Source of the DNA: Deltaproteobacteria bacterium
GTDB taxonomy: Bacteria > Myxococcota > Myxococcia > Myxococcales > 40CM-4-68-19
Reading direction: 5' to 3'
Length of the DNA: 64,000 nt
Assembly: GCA_005879315.1 (NCBI GenBank)
Contig: VBLC01000040.1
Location: 62,001 to 126,000 of the forward strand
Positions within the stretch are counted from its first letter, which is position 1; every line of letters begins with the position of its first letter. A model generated the notes under the pieces. It did not search any database and was not told where the DNA came from. It was given only the letters and a program-made list of their open reading frames with translations. The position numbers and the translations under genes are program-made. Shown piece by piece: positions 17,692-27,157 of the stretch.

Positions 17692-19852
17692 CGCGCCGCG
17701 CCGCGAGCTTCAAGAGGGCGACCAGGGCTGCGGCGGCGAGGATGGCGATGGCGAGGCCGGGGAGCAATCGGCGAGGAAAATACCAGAGCCGCACCGTATG
17801 CCGGCCGGCCTGGACCGGCACCGCCATGAAGGCATAGTTGGCGCGAAGCAAGGTCGCGGGAGCGCCGTCGACGGTCGCCGACCAGCCGGGAAACCAAGGG
17901 TCGAGGACGACGACGAGCCCATCGCGCGGGGCTTCGATGGTCGCGACCGTGGACGAGTTGTAGACGCGCGTCTCCGTCGCAGGAACGGGCGGTTCTTCGG
18001 CGCCGCTCGGGGAACCGATCGCCTGCGGGACGATGGCGATCGCCCCGGTCGCGGCACGGCGCAGAAGCGGTGCCGTCAGCTCGCTGTCCTCGGCGGCCAG
18101 CCAGGCGGAAGTCCAGTAAGCGCGAGGCAGAGCCGCCATGCGGTAGAGCCGCACCTCGCCCTCGCGCGCCAGAGGCGCACTGCTCGCCTCGCGGGTGGCG
18201 GCGAGCAGCGGTGCGGCGAAGAGCTGCGTCAGCTCCGAATCGGTGCGGAAGCGGGGAAAGTTCGGATCGCCCTCCAGCGGCTGCGGACGCGGCGGCGCGC
18301 CTCTCCACGTCCCATAGAGAAGAAGCAAGACGCGCTGGATCGGCGTGGGGCCATAGCCGGTCACTCCTTCCCAGCCGCGAAGGAGCGTGGCGTTGTTCAT
18401 CTCGCCCCAGTCGAGCAGCGCCGCCACCCGCCGCGGCGCGGGTGCAGAGGGCACGAAAGCGCTGAAGGCATCGAGCGCATGGCCCTCGCGCGCGGCCTCG
18501 CCGATCTCGGGCGAGTCCCAGGACTGCACCGCGACGTCGGCGAGAAAGAGGGGCACGACGAGGAGAGCCCAGCGCGGGGGCGCGAAGATCCACGCCGCCG
18601 CCAGCGCGAGAAGAGCCGCAGCCCAGGCGGCATCGGCGCGAAGGGCCTGCGCCCAGTACGGACCAGGAAAAGCAGCGAGCAGCGCGACGCCTGCGCCGAG
18701 CGCACCGAGCGCCGGGAGCACGCGCATTCGCAGGCGCGGATCGGCGCGCAACGCTGCGAGCCCCTCGGCCGCGAGCAGCGCGACGCAGAACATGCTGAGC
18801 ATCAGCGCGCGGGTGGGATTGCGGAAGGAGCCGTAACCGGGAACCAGCTCCACCGCCCAGGCGTGCAAGCCGAGCCAGGAATTGCTGCCGAAAGAGATCC
18901 ACAGGCCGAGGATCGCAACGGCGGCAAAGAGCCACAATCCTTTCTTGCGAAAGGGTGCAACGGCGAGCAGCGCCATCGGCAAGAGGCCGAAGTACCCTTG
19001 CAGCTCCCAGTAGTTCATCGGCCCGCGGAAGTCCGGGCGGCCGCCCCAGGCGCGCGGCAGGAGCATCGCGCCCCAGACGGAGCGGTCGGGCCAGCTCCAG
19101 GAGGCGGCGAATCGGTACGTCACGCCGGCGCCGCGCGGACCCAGCTCGTTCAACTCCGCGACGGGCAGAAGAAGCGGAGCGGCGAACGCCACGCCGAGCC
19201 CGAGCGCAAAGGCCGCAGCCCACCTCCGCAACCAGAGCGCGTAGAGCAGCGCGAGACCCGTCCCGAAATACGCCATCTGCGGCGAGCTGCCGATCCAAGT
19301 GCCAAAGGTGGCGAGCGCGGCGAGAGCGAGGAATCGCGGACGGCCGCTCGCCGCGAAGCCGTCGACCCCGGCCATCATCCACGGCCAGGCGCACGTCGAG
19401 GCGGCGAAGGTCCAGTGGTGCAGATGCACGGTCTGCTTGAGACAGAGGGCAAAGGCGACGCCGGCAAAGACGCCCTCGATGGGCCCCAAGCCGCGCTGCT
19501 TCATCCAGAACGCCATCCCCGCGGCGCAGAGGCAGAGCTCGATCAAGCTCTGGACGGTGATGCCGCGCGCCGCGTCGAGCGGCAGCGTCAGCCAGCTGAG
19601 AGGATTGAAGATCTGGAACTGGATGTCGCCCAGGATGGGATAGCCGAGGAAGATTCCCCGCTGCCAGATGGGCCACTCGCCGGCGCGGACGATGTTCTGC
19701 AGGCCGGCGCGCAAGGGGATGAAGAGCGCGCGGAAATCGTTCGCGATCAGCGCTCGGCCGGGGAGCGCGAGGCGGAAGTGAAAGAGCAGCACCAGCAGCG
19801 CCGCCACCGCGAAGGCGAGCCGCCAACGAACCGCGAGAGCGCCGGTGCGCAT
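17663..19852 (-). CDS. YfhO-like polytopic membrane protein
   Basis: The 729-residue protein has about a dozen hydrophobic helices and the YfhO-family pattern: the N-terminal FRLALPGRALIANDF region, ending in ANDF like many family members, SWLTLPL, and a C-terminal extracytoplasmic part with DPWFPGWSATVDG followed by LRANYAFMAVPVQAG. YfhO proteins resemble GT-C glycosyltransferases and are linked to cell-wall or glycolipid modification. Donor and acceptor here are unknown. It lies upstream of nuoA on the same strand, 30 bases from the divergent FabG-like gene. Confidence 0.8.
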   Translation of the reverse strand: MRTGALAVRWRLAFAVAALLVLLFHFRLALPGRALIANDFRALFIPLRAGLQNIVRAGEWPIWQRGIFLGYPILGDIQFQIFNPLSWLTLPLDAARGITVQSLIELCLCAAGMAFWMKQRGLGPIEGVFAGVAFALCLKQTVHLHHWTFAASTCAWPWMMAGVDGFAASGRPRFLALAALATFGTWIGSSPQMAYFGTGLALLYALWLRRWAAAFALGLGVAFAAPLLLPVAELNELGPRGAGVTYRFAASWSWPDRSVWGAMLLPRAWGGRPDFRGPMNYWELQGYFGLLPMALLAVAPFRKKGLWLFAAVAILGLWISFGSNSWLGLHAWAVELVPGYGSFRNPTRALMLSMFCVALLAAEGLAALRADPRLRMRVLPALGALGAGVALLAAFPGPYWAQALRADAAWAAALLALAAAWIFAPPRWALLVVPLFLADVAVQSWDSPEIGEAAREGHALDAFSAFVPSAPAPRRVAALLDWGEMNNATLLRGWEGVTGYGPTPIQRVLLLLYGTWRGAPPRPQPLEGDPNFPRFRTDSELTQLFAAPLLAATREASSAPLAREGEVRLYRMAALPRAYWTSAWLAAEDSELTAPLLRRAATGAIAIVPQAIGSPSGAEEPPVPATETRVYNSSTVATIEAPRDGLVVVLDPWFPGWSATVDGAPATLLRANYAFMAVPVQAGRHTVRLWYFPRRLLPGLAIAILAAAALVALLKLAARRVDRGSPGGY

Positions 19853-19882
19853 CCGTTCGCCTTTCTGCTATGACCGCGCGCC

Positions 19883-20635
19883 ATGCACAAGGACTTCGAG
19901 GGCAAGGTCGCGCTCGTCACCGGCGGCTCGCGCGGCATCGGCCGCGCCGCCGTGGTCCGGCTGGCGGAGGGCGGCGCGAAGGTGGCCATCGCCTACGCCG
20001 GCAACGACGCCGCCGCGCAGGAGGCCCAGGCCGCGGCGGAGAAAGCCGGCGCGCCCGGCGCGCAATTGATCAAGTTCGACGTGGCCGACCCGGCGGCCTG
20101 CGCCAGTGCCGTCGAGGAAGTGGTCGCGAAGTTCGGCGCGCTGCACGTGCTGGTCAACAACGCCGGCATCTCCATCGACGGGCTCATCCTCCGCTACAAG
20201 CCGGAGGACCTGCGCCGCACGCTCGACGTCGACCTGGCTTCGGCCTTCCATCTCTCCAAGGCAGCGTGCCGTCCGATGATGAAGCAGCGCTGGGGAGCGA
20301 TCGTCAATCTCACCAGCGTCGTCGGCGAGCAGGGCAACGCCGGGCAGACGGCATACTCGATGGCCAAGGCCGGCCTCCTCGGCCTCACCAAATCGCTGGC
20401 GCGCGAGCTGGGCAGCCGCAACATCCGCGTCAACGCCGTCAGCCCCGGCTGGATCGAGACCGACATGACCAAGGAATTGCCCGAGGCCGCCAAGAAAGCG
20501 ATGGCCGAAGGCGCAGCGCTCGGCCGCGCCGGCAGCGCACGAGAGGTGGCGGAGGCCATCGCCTTCCTCGCTTCCGACCGCGCCGCCTTCATCACCGGCG
20601 AGGTCCTGCGGGTGAACGGCGGCCTCTACATGTGA
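19883..20635 (+). CDS. 3-oxoacyl-ACP reductase FabG-like short-chain dehydrogenase
   Basis: The 250-residue SDR has a TGGSRGIGRA NAD(P)-binding loop near residue 14, NNAG near 90, and a catalytic Ser-Tyr-Lys set (NLTSVVG, YSMAKAG). The C-terminus ITGEVLRVNGGLYM is typical of FabG. The usual reaction is NADPH reduction of 3-oxoacyl-ACP or -CoA, but SDR specificity is hard to read and there is no fatty-acid cluster around it. It converges on the DUF3618-like gene with a 10-base overlap. Confidence 0.85.
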   Translation: MHKDFEGKVALVTGGSRGIGRAAVVRLAEGGAKVAIAYAGNDAAAQEAQAAAEKAGAPGAQLIKFDVADPAACASAVEEVVAKFGALHVLVNNAGISIDGLILRYKPEDLRRTLDVDLASAFHLSKAACRPMMKQRWGAIVNLTSVVGEQGNAGQTAYSMAKAGLLGLTKSLARELGSRNIRVNAVSPGWIETDMTKELPEAAKKAMAEGAALGRAGSAREVAEAIAFLASDRAAFITGEVLRVNGGLYM

Positions 20636-21039
20636 GGCTTCTGCCAGGCGCGCTCGATCAGCTTCTTGGTCAAGCTGACGGCAACCGTCGTCCCCACCGC
20701 GGCGAGGATCTTCTCCCAGACCGGCGCTTCTCCGCGCGCCACCTTGTGCGGCTTTTCGACCGCGCGCCCGATGGCGATGCGGATGCGCCGCGCTTTCGCC
20801 GGCAGCTCTTCGCGCTTGTGCGCGCGCCAGACGGCGAAGACCACCCCGCCCGCCAGGGCGAGGAGCACGACGCCAGCTCCGACGGCGACCTGCGGATGCC
20901 GCCGCAGCTGCAGCTTCACGTCGGTCAGCTCGTGCCGGCGCCGGTCCAATTCCGCCAGCGACCGATCGAGGCGCGTGCGCAGGTGCTCGATCTCTTTCTC
21001 CAGCTTCCTCGGTTCTACGCCAGCCGTTCCTTCGCCCAC
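20626..21039 (-). CDS. DUF3618-like membrane protein
   Basis: The GTG at 21039 is supported by AAGGAGG six bases upstream. The 137-residue product starts with a charged coiled-coil helix (LEKEIEHLRTRLDRSLAELD) as in DUF3618. One membrane helix (VAVGAGVVLLALAGGVVFAVW) and a second, weaker hydrophobic segment follow. Its start overlaps the upstream YqjE/holin-like gene by 25 bases, so they form one unit. Such pairs occur in envelope-stress or ribosome-tethering operons; here the role is unknown. Confidence 0.72.
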   Translation of the reverse strand: MGEGTAGVEPRKLEKEIEHLRTRLDRSLAELDRRRHELTDVKLQLRRHPQVAVGAGVVLLALAGGVVFAVWRAHKREELPAKARRIRIAIGRAVEKPHKVARGEAPVWEKILAAVGTTVAVSLTKKLIERAWQKPHM

Positions 21040-22505
21040 GTGACGTCCTCCTTCAAGCTCCGGCGCGTCGCCTCGAGCGGCTCCTTGACGCGCTTGCCCC
21101 AGCCGATCAGTCCCACCGCAGTCCCCAGGAGGAGCACGGCGGCGGCGACGATCAGCGCCGCGCCCCACTCGACCATGACTCCGCCGAGCGCCATGGCGAT
21201 GGCGACCAAAAGAAGATTGAGCGTGCAGAGCGCGCAGATGCCGGCGGCGGTGAGCCCCTTGGCCATCGCCACCTCCTTCTTCAGATCCGCGCGCAGCTCG
21301 GTCTTGGCCAGCTCGAATTCCTTTTTCGCCAGGAGCGCGCCACCCTCGAGGACGTGGGCGAGCAGCTGCCGGTTGCTCATCCCCTCGACGGAGACGGGGA
21401 CCGCCACGCGCTCGTCGGGCAGCTTCTCCATGGTGCGCGGGCTGGGCAAGGGAATCTTCTCTTCGGCCATCTCGATCTCCTCTCGCGCGTCGGGTCTTTC
21501 CAACAGAGGCCGGTCGCCGCGCAGGGCGCGGTCGAGCTGCAGCAGCAGCCGGTAGATGATCTGCCATTCGTCCCAGGGCAGGTTGCTCTCCGCCAGGTCG
21601 CGGGCGATCTCGTCGAGCCGGCCGCGCAGCGGCTTTGCGCCTGCGTGCGCCTCGGGCTGCTCGCGGTAGACGGACCAGACCCGCTTGATCTGCTTCTCCA
21701 GCTCGCGCGCGTCGGCGCTGAAGGCTTGCAGGACCGGGCGGGCCGCGAAGACCTCGGTGCAGAGCGCGTGAGCGCGCGCGACCGCCTCCGGCTTGCCGCG
21801 CAGGATGGTCTCGTTGGGCAGCATGGCGACTTCCAGCACGCCGCTGCGGCGGAACTCGACCCGCTCGGCGGCCATCGAGGCGAATGCCGCGCCCCCGAGC
21901 CGGAGCATGATCCGCGACGGCGCGGTCATGTGCCAGGGCGCCTCCGCGGTCTGCAGAGGCAGGCCGTGCGCGCTCAGCTCGCCGCAGAGAGCCGCCATCA
22001 CTTCGGCGGTCAGGGTCCGCTCCATCACCGAAGGGACGCGCACCACCTCGCGCCCCCGCGCGATGGCCGCGAGGCGCAGGATGGGCGCGATCACCAGCAT
22101 GATGAGAAAGGCCGCCGCGAGCGCCAGCGTGATGGGAAAGCCGCGCAAGAGTCTCTTCCACGCCGGCTCGGGCAGCCGCTCCTGCGAACCGAAGCGCGCG
22201 ACCGCGACGCCCACCACCAGAGGCACGAGCAGTGCGAGTGCGATCCAGACGATGCGCAGCGAGAGGTCGGGCACGGACCTGGCGAGCGGGATGAAGGCGA
22301 TGAGGAAGAGCGCCACCTTGGGAAGAAGCGCGCCGAGCAGGAGCAGCGGCCACGCCGCGGCGACCGCCACCAGCGCCGAGAGCATGGTCTGCTCGCGCGG
22401 CGACCGCTGCCCGAAGAGCGCGATCACCGCCCAGCCGAAGATGGCATTGAGCGCCGTGCCCGCCGAGCGGGTGAGATAGCTGATCAGCGCCTGCAGGATC
22501 GCCAC
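21015..22505 (-). CDS. Membrane protein with C-terminal YqjE/holin-like domain
   Basis: The open frame of 496 codons joins two parts. Residues 1-345 have four N-terminal hydrophobic helices and a soluble region with a coiled-coil-like stretch. Residues 346-496 match the YqjE/Actinobact_holin (PF07332) pattern: SNRQLLAHVLEGGALLAKKE, then two long helices. An internal ATG at 21470 has AGGAG six bases upstream and would give a normal 151-residue YqjE-like protein on its own. The locus may therefore make both a fusion and a short product, or the long frame may be two genes joined by loss of a stop. Confidence 0.7.
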   Translation of the reverse strand: MAILQALISYLTRSAGTALNAIFGWAVIALFGQRSPREQTMLSALVAVAAAWPLLLLGALLPKVALFLIAFIPLARSVPDLSLRIVWIALALLVPLVVGVAVARFGSQERLPEPAWKRLLRGFPITLALAAAFLIMLVIAPILRLAAIARGREVVRVPSVMERTLTAEVMAALCGELSAHGLPLQTAEAPWHMTAPSRIMLRLGGAAFASMAAERVEFRRSGVLEVAMLPNETILRGKPEAVARAHALCTEVFAARPVLQAFSADARELEKQIKRVWSVYREQPEAHAGAKPLRGRLDEIARDLAESNLPWDEWQIIYRLLLQLDRALRGDRPLLERPDAREEIEMAEEKIPLPSPRTMEKLPDERVAVPVSVEGMSNRQLLAHVLEGGALLAKKEFELAKTELRADLKKEVAMAKGLTAAGICALCTLNLLLVAIAMALGGVMVEWGAALIVAAAVLLLGTAVGLIGWGKRVKEPLEATRRSLKEDVTWAKERLA

Positions 22506-22532
22506 TCAGGAAAGCTAGGTCCCGCGAGAGGC

Positions 22533-23048
22533 TCAGAACAGGCCGGCGTCGTAGGCGATGCTGGCGTGAAGATCGACATCGAGGATGAAATCCGCGGCGC
22601 CGTCGGCGGTCCCGTCGAGGACGGCATAGAACGTTCCCTGCTCGTGCAATTGCTGGAGCAAGAAGGCGTCGAGCTCCGGCGTGCCGTTCAGGCGCTTGGT
22701 CGTCCCGTTGACGATCGCGAGGTCGACGGTGCCGACGGTGACGTCAGGCGAGCCGCTCAGGGTGCGGCGCAGCTTGAGCGTACCGCTGATTGTGGTCGCG
22801 GCGTTCGCAGCGTTGATCTTCCCGACGGTGACCTCGGCGTAGTCGAGATCGAGGCTCCGGATCTGGGCTTTGTGGTCGGTGATCTCGCTGTATTGCGAAA
22901 GATCGAGGAGGACATTCTGCGAGACCGCCGTCGCGCCTGGCTGCGTCTGCAGCGGGAGCGACTTCTTCATGTCGAAGGTCAGATTGACGATGCAGGCGGT
23001 GAGCGCGAGCAAGCCCAGCGCGAGGTGCATGGCGCGGCGGCGACCCAT
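22533..23048 (-). CDS. Putative lipoprotein
   Basis: The ATG at 23048 gives 171 residues beginning MGRRRAMHLALGLLALTAC, a signal peptide ending in a lipobox (LTAC), so lipidation is likely. The rest is a Thr/Leu/Asp-rich beta-type sequence with no family I recognise. It is divergent from the second nuo operon; the roughly 145-base gap between them contains the nuo promoter. Confidence 0.65.
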   Translation of the reverse strand: MGRRRAMHLALGLLALTACIVNLTFDMKKSLPLQTQPGATAVSQNVLLDLSQYSEITDHKAQIRSLDLDYAEVTVGKINAANAATTISGTLKLRRTLSGSPDVTVGTVDLAIVNGTTKRLNGTPELDAFLLQQLHEQGTFYAVLDGTADGAADFILDVDLHASIAYDAGLF

Positions 23049-23137
23049 CGAGGCGCAGCTTGCCACAATGGGCGGCAACCGGCGCAGCGAATGTCCGCCC
23101 CCCGGACGGCCGGGCCGATGCGGCCGATTGCCGCACC

Positions 23138-23165
23138 TTGACTTGCCTCCCCTCTCCCATAGACT
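23138..23165 (+). promoter_or_regulatory. Sigma-70-type promoter of the second nuo operon
   Basis: TTGACT (23138-23143) and TAGACT (23160-23165) are separated by 16 bases, giving 5/6 and 4/6 matches to the -35 and -10 consensus. A start near 23172 would leave a leader of about 22 bases containing GAGGGAG before the nuoA GTG at 23194. Predicted from sequence only. Confidence 0.5.
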
Positions 23166-23193
23166 CTGCGCGGCCATTTCCCGAGGGAGAACC

Positions 23194-23640
23194 GTGCCCT
23201 TCCAGTTCGCCAACGTCCTCATCTTCTCGGCGACAGCCGTCCTTTTCGTCTTCGGATCGCTCGTGGCCGGGCGCTTCTTGCGGCCCGATGCGCCCAACCG
23301 CGAGAAGAGCATGATCTACGAGTGCGGCGAGAAGCCCATCGGGCAGGCCTGGTTCAACTTCAATCCGCGCTTCTACCTGATCGCGCTCGTCTTCGTCATT
23401 TTCGAGGTGGAGATCGCCTTCATGTTCCCGGTCGCCGCCGTCTACAAGTCGTTCATCGAGCGCGGCGAGGGCCTGCTCGCCTTCTTCGAGATCGCCCTCT
23501 TCGTCGGCATCCTCGCGGTGGGCCTGGCCTACGTCTGGGCGATGGGCGATCTGGAATGGGTCAAGGGTCTCAAGCAGGACGTGCTGGCACAGCTGCGCGA
23601 GAAGCAGGCGGCGCCGCCGGCGGAAAAGAAGGCAGCATAA
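23194..23640 (+). CDS. nuoA: NADH-quinone oxidoreductase subunit A (second nuo set)
   Basis: The GTG at 23194 follows GAGGGAG, which decides the start. The 148-residue subunit has three helices, the Cys-containing loop [20 protein letters not shown] and the C-terminal MGDLEW motif. A charged 25-residue tail (to AEKKAA) follows. First gene of an eleven-gene operon; the next gene starts two bases after its stop. Confidence 0.93.
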   Translation: MPFQFANVLIFSATAVLFVFGSLVAGRFLRPDAPNREKSMIYECGEKPIGQAWFNFNPRFYLIALVFVIFEVEIAFMFPVAAVYKSFIERGEGLLAFFEIALFVGILAVGLAYVWAMGDLEWVKGLKQDVLAQLREKQAAPPAEKKAA

Positions 23641-23641
23641 A

Positions 23642-24187
23642 ATGTCGAAGCATTACGCCCAGGACATCGGCTCGGTGGTCACCACCAAGGCCTCGTTCAT
23701 CGACGAGATCATCAATCTCGCCCGCAAGAGCAGCATCTTCTACCTGCTTTTCGGCCTCGCCTGCTGCGGCATCGAGCTGATGCAGACGGGCGGGCCGCGC
23801 GCCGACATCGACCGCTTCGGCAGCGTCCCGCGCGCCACGCCCCGGCAGAGCGATCTGATGATCGTGGCCGGAACCCTGACCTACAAGATGGCCGAGCGCT
23901 GCCGGCTCTTGTACGAGCAGATGGCGGAGCCGAAGTACGTCATCTCGATGGGCTCCTGCGCCAGCTGCGGCGGTCTCTTCCAGTACGCCTATTCGGTGTG
24001 CAAGGGCGTCGACAAGCTCGTGCCGGTGGACATCTACGTCCCGGGCTGCCCGCCGCGGCCCGAGGCGCTCACCGAAGGCCTCCTGCGCGTGCAGGACAAG
24101 ATCATCCGCGAGCGCTGGTTCAGCGAGCGGCAGAAGATCGGCCGCAAGCAGCCGGGCCTGGGCATCGATTACAAGGTGACCGCCTAG
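23642..24187 (+). CDS. nuoB: NADH-quinone oxidoreductase subunit B (second nuo set)
   Basis: The 181-residue subunit has the N2 cluster ligands [15 protein letters not shown] and PGCPPRPE, and the [15 protein letters not shown] block. It joins the quinone site to the Fe-S chain. It abuts nuoC, with TAG then ATG and no gap. Confidence 0.94.
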   Translation: MSKHYAQDIGSVVTTKASFIDEIINLARKSSIFYLLFGLACCGIELMQTGGPRADIDRFGSVPRATPRQSDLMIVAGTLTYKMAERCRLLYEQMAEPKYVISMGSCASCGGLFQYAYSVCKGVDKLVPVDIYVPGCPPRPEALTEGLLRVQDKIIRERWFSERQKIGRKQPGLGIDYKVTA

Positions 24188-24745
24188 ATGACGTTCGAAG
24201 AGATCCACCAGCGGCTCGCCGCGAAGTTCGGCGACCGCATCGGCCCTCTCGCGCCGGCGAACAAGGACGCCTTTGCTCCCGTGCAGACGCCGGCGATCGT
24301 CGAGATCTGCGAATTCTTGAAAACCGATCCCGAGCTCGCCTTCGATTGCCTGATCAATCTCTCCAGCGTGGACTGGCCGAAGAAGAACCAGATCGAGGTC
24401 GTCTATCACTTCTGGTCCTATCAGAAGCAGCACTCCTTCATCGTCAAATGCCTGCTCGATCGCGCCAAGCCGGAGTTGCCTTCCGTCACCTCGGTCTGGA
24501 ACGCGGCCAACTGGCTCGAGCGGGAGCAGTTCGATCTGATGGGCGTGGTCTTCACCGACCACCCCGACCTGCGCCGCATCATGCTGCCCGACGACTGGGT
24601 GGGAAACCCCTTGCGCAAGGACTACGCAGAGCAGCCCGAGTGGCACAACATCACCACCACCCGCGAGAGCCCGCTGGACGGCTTCGTCCGCCTCGATGAG
24701 CTGGTGAAGAAGAAGGCCTCCGAGAAGAAGGAGGTGCTTCAGTGA
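24188..24745 (+). CDS. nuoC: NADH-quinone oxidoreductase subunit C (second nuo set)
   Basis: The 185-residue subunit has the conserved region [28 protein letters not shown], then [12 protein letters not shown]. It is structural and pairs with NuoD. The stop overlaps the nuoD GTG start, and GGAGGTG near 24731 provides the nuoD ribosome-binding site inside nuoC. Confidence 0.93.
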   Translation: MTFEEIHQRLAAKFGDRIGPLAPANKDAFAPVQTPAIVEICEFLKTDPELAFDCLINLSSVDWPKKNQIEVVYHFWSYQKQHSFIVKCLLDRAKPELPSVTSVWNAANWLEREQFDLMGVVFTDHPDLRRIMLPDDWVGNPLRKDYAEQPEWHNITTTRESPLDGFVRLDELVKKKASEKKEVLQ

Positions 24746-25920
24746 GCAAGCCTCTGGAAATCCCGACCATGGACATGACCCACAAGGAGGTCATGCGCCG
24801 CATCGAGTACACGGGCGACATGCTGCTCAACATGGGCCCGCAGCATCCCTCGACCCACGGCGTGATCAATTTCCTCGTCCAGACCGACGGCGAGGTGATG
24901 AAGCGCGCCATCCCCGAGGTCGGCTACCTGCACCGGAGCATCGAGAAGATCGGCGAGCGCTGCACGTACAACGGCTTCATGCCCTACACCGACCGGGTCG
25001 ACTACATCGCCGCGATGTTCGCCAACCAGGGCTGGGCAATGGCGGTGGAGAGGCTGGGCGGCTTCCAGGTCCCGAAGTACGCCGAATACTGCCGGGTGAT
25101 CGCCTGCGAGTTGAACCGCATCGCCAGCCACCTGATCTCGGTCGGCACCATGGCGATGGACGTCGGCGCGGTGACTCCCTTCCCCTATGCGCTGCGCGAG
25201 CGCGAGTTCATCAACGATCTCCTCGAAGAGCTCTGCGGCGCGCGCCTGACCTACAATTACCTGCGCATCGGCGGGGTCGCCTTCGATCTCCCCACCGGCT
25301 ACGAGGACAAGGTCGCCCACTTCCTCGATCACTTCGAGAAGATCCTCGACGAGTTCAACCGCCTCATCACCTACAACGAGATCTTCATCAAGCGGCTGGC
25401 GAACCTGGCGCCGATCCCCGCCGAGATGGCCATCGACTACTGCCTGGTGGGACCGAACCTGCGCGCCAGCGGCCTGAGCTTCGACGTGCGCAAGCAGCTG
25501 CCCTATTCGGTCTATCCCGAGCTTCACTTCGAAGTTCCGGTGGGCAAGGGCGAGGTCGGGGCCAAAGGCGACGCCTGGGACCGCTTCTGGTGCCGCGTCG
25601 AGGAGATGCGCCAGTGCTGCCGCATCCTCCGGCAGTGCCTCGCCCAGATTCCCAAGGACAAGGAGATCATGGGGAAGGTGCCGCGCAAGATCAAAGTGCC
25701 CGAAGGCGTCGAGGCCTACAGCCGCATCGAGAGCGCGCGCGGCGACATGCAGTACTACGTGGTCGGCGGCGCGGGCGAGAACGCGCACCGCGTGAAGATC
25801 CGCACCGGCAGCTTCACCGCCATGGGGATCATCGACGAGCTCTCGCGCGGGTTGATGATCGCCGACCTGGTGGCGCTGATCGCCTCGCTCGACGTCGTGG
25901 CGCCGGAGATCGACCGATAA
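24742..25920 (+). CDS. nuoD: NADH-quinone oxidoreductase subunit D (second nuo set)
   Basis: The 392-residue 49-kDa subunit shows [38 protein letters not shown] and ends VVAPEIDR, all typical of canonical NuoD. The GTG start overlaps the nuoC stop. It supplies the quinone-binding His and Tyr of complex I. It is clearly a different lineage from the copy at 14838. Confidence 0.94.
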   Translation: MSKPLEIPTMDMTHKEVMRRIEYTGDMLLNMGPQHPSTHGVINFLVQTDGEVMKRAIPEVGYLHRSIEKIGERCTYNGFMPYTDRVDYIAAMFANQGWAMAVERLGGFQVPKYAEYCRVIACELNRIASHLISVGTMAMDVGAVTPFPYALREREFINDLLEELCGARLTYNYLRIGGVAFDLPTGYEDKVAHFLDHFEKILDEFNRLITYNEIFIKRLANLAPIPAEMAIDYCLVGPNLRASGLSFDVRKQLPYSVYPELHFEVPVGKGEVGAKGDAWDRFWCRVEEMRQCCRILRQCLAQIPKDKEIMGKVPRKIKVPEGVEAYSRIESARGDMQYYVVGGAGENAHRVKIRTGSFTAMGIIDELSRGLMIADLVALIASLDVVAPEIDR

Positions 25921-25921
25921 A

Positions 25922-27151
25922 ATGCAAGACTTCATCGACAACCTCATCCGCAGCTGGGGCCACGACCCCGCCGCCTGGCCGTGGACGCAGTTCCTCTATC
26001 TCGCCTTCATGGGCGCGGCCGCCTTCATCGTCGTCAATTTCGCCGCCATCTCCGCCGGCATCTTCTCCTGGGCCGAGCGGCGGGTCGCGGCGCGCATGCA
26101 GAGCCGCGTCGGACCCAACCGCGTCGGGCCCTTCGGCTTTCTCCAGTGGGTCGCCGATGCGGTGAAGCTGCTCCTCAAGGAAGACCTGGTGCCCGCCGAG
26201 GCCGACGCGGTGCTCTTCCGCGCCGCGCCCTACTTCATGATGGTGGGATTCGCCTGCGTCTTCGTCTGCCTGCCCTTCAGCCACAAATTGATCGTCGCCG
26301 ACCTGAACATCGGCATCTTCTACATCCTCGCGGTCACGGCGCTGATCGTGGTCGGCATCATCATGAGCGGCTGGAGCAGCAATTCGAAGTGGAGCTTGTT
26401 CGGCGCCATCCGCTCCGCCGCGCAGATCATCTCCTACGAGATTCCCGCAGGCATGGCGTTGATGATCCCGGTGCTGCTCGCCGGCACGCTCAGCACGCAG
26501 GGCATCATTCGCGCCCAGGGCGGCTGGCCCTGGCAGTGGTTCATCTTCGACAACCCGGCCGCCTTCGCCGCTTTCTTCATCTACTTCATCAGCGCGCTCG
26601 CCGAGGGAAACCGCACGCCCTTCGACCTCCCCGAGGCGGAGTCGGAGCTGGTCTCGGGCTACAACACCGAGTACAGCGGCATGCGCTTCTCCTATTTCTT
26701 CCTCGTCGAATGGGGAAACATGTGGGTGATGAGCGCGATCGCCACCACCATGTTCCTCGGCGGATGGCAGCTCCCCGGCCTCTCGCCGGCCAGGTTCGAC
26801 GCGCTCACCGGCGGCGTCGCGGTCATCGCCGAGATCGCCTCGCTGGCGCTCTTCGCCTTCAAGACGCTCTTCTTCGTCTTCGTGGTGATGTGGCTGCGCT
26901 GGACGCTGCCGCGCATCCGCGTCGATCAGATGATGAACATGTGCTGGAAGTACCTGGTGCCGGCCAGCTTCGCCGGCGCGCTCTTCGTCGCGGCCTGGAT
27001 GCTTCTGGTGCACGAGGCGCCCTGGCTCGGCCAGGCGATGCGCTTCGCGCTCACCGCCATCGCCGCCGTGACCGTGGCCGCCTTTGCTCTGCGCACGCTG
27101 AAGAACCTCCGCGACACCGGCGACAAGTTCGATTTCACGAGCAACTGGTGA
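25922..27151 (+). CDS. nuoH: NADH-quinone oxidoreductase subunit H (second nuo set)
   Basis: The 409-residue membrane subunit has ERRVAARMQSRVGPNRVGP near residue 50, PFDLPEAESELVSGYNTEYSGM in the conserved loop and LRWTLPRIRVDQMM near the C-terminus. It forms the quinone chamber and links to the proton path. The gene starts two bases after the nuoD stop. Confidence 0.94.
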   Translation: MQDFIDNLIRSWGHDPAAWPWTQFLYLAFMGAAAFIVVNFAAISAGIFSWAERRVAARMQSRVGPNRVGPFGFLQWVADAVKLLLKEDLVPAEADAVLFRAAPYFMMVGFACVFVCLPFSHKLIVADLNIGIFYILAVTALIVVGIIMSGWSSNSKWSLFGAIRSAAQIISYEIPAGMALMIPVLLAGTLSTQGIIRAQGGWPWQWFIFDNPAAFAAFFIYFISALAEGNRTPFDLPEAESELVSGYNTEYSGMRFSYFFLVEWGNMWVMSAIATTMFLGGWQLPGLSPARFDALTGGVAVIAEIASLALFAFKTLFFVFVVMWLRWTLPRIRVDQMMNMCWKYLVPASFAGALFVAAWMLLVHEAPWLGQAMRFALTAIAAVTVAAFALRTLKNLRDTGDKFDFTSNW

Positions 27152-27157
27152 CCGAAC

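Noticed and set aside
21015-21470. Phage holin suggesting a prophage
   Set aside because: The holin-like domain is of the YqjE type beside a DUF3618-like gene, and no phage structural, integrase or lysis genes are nearby.
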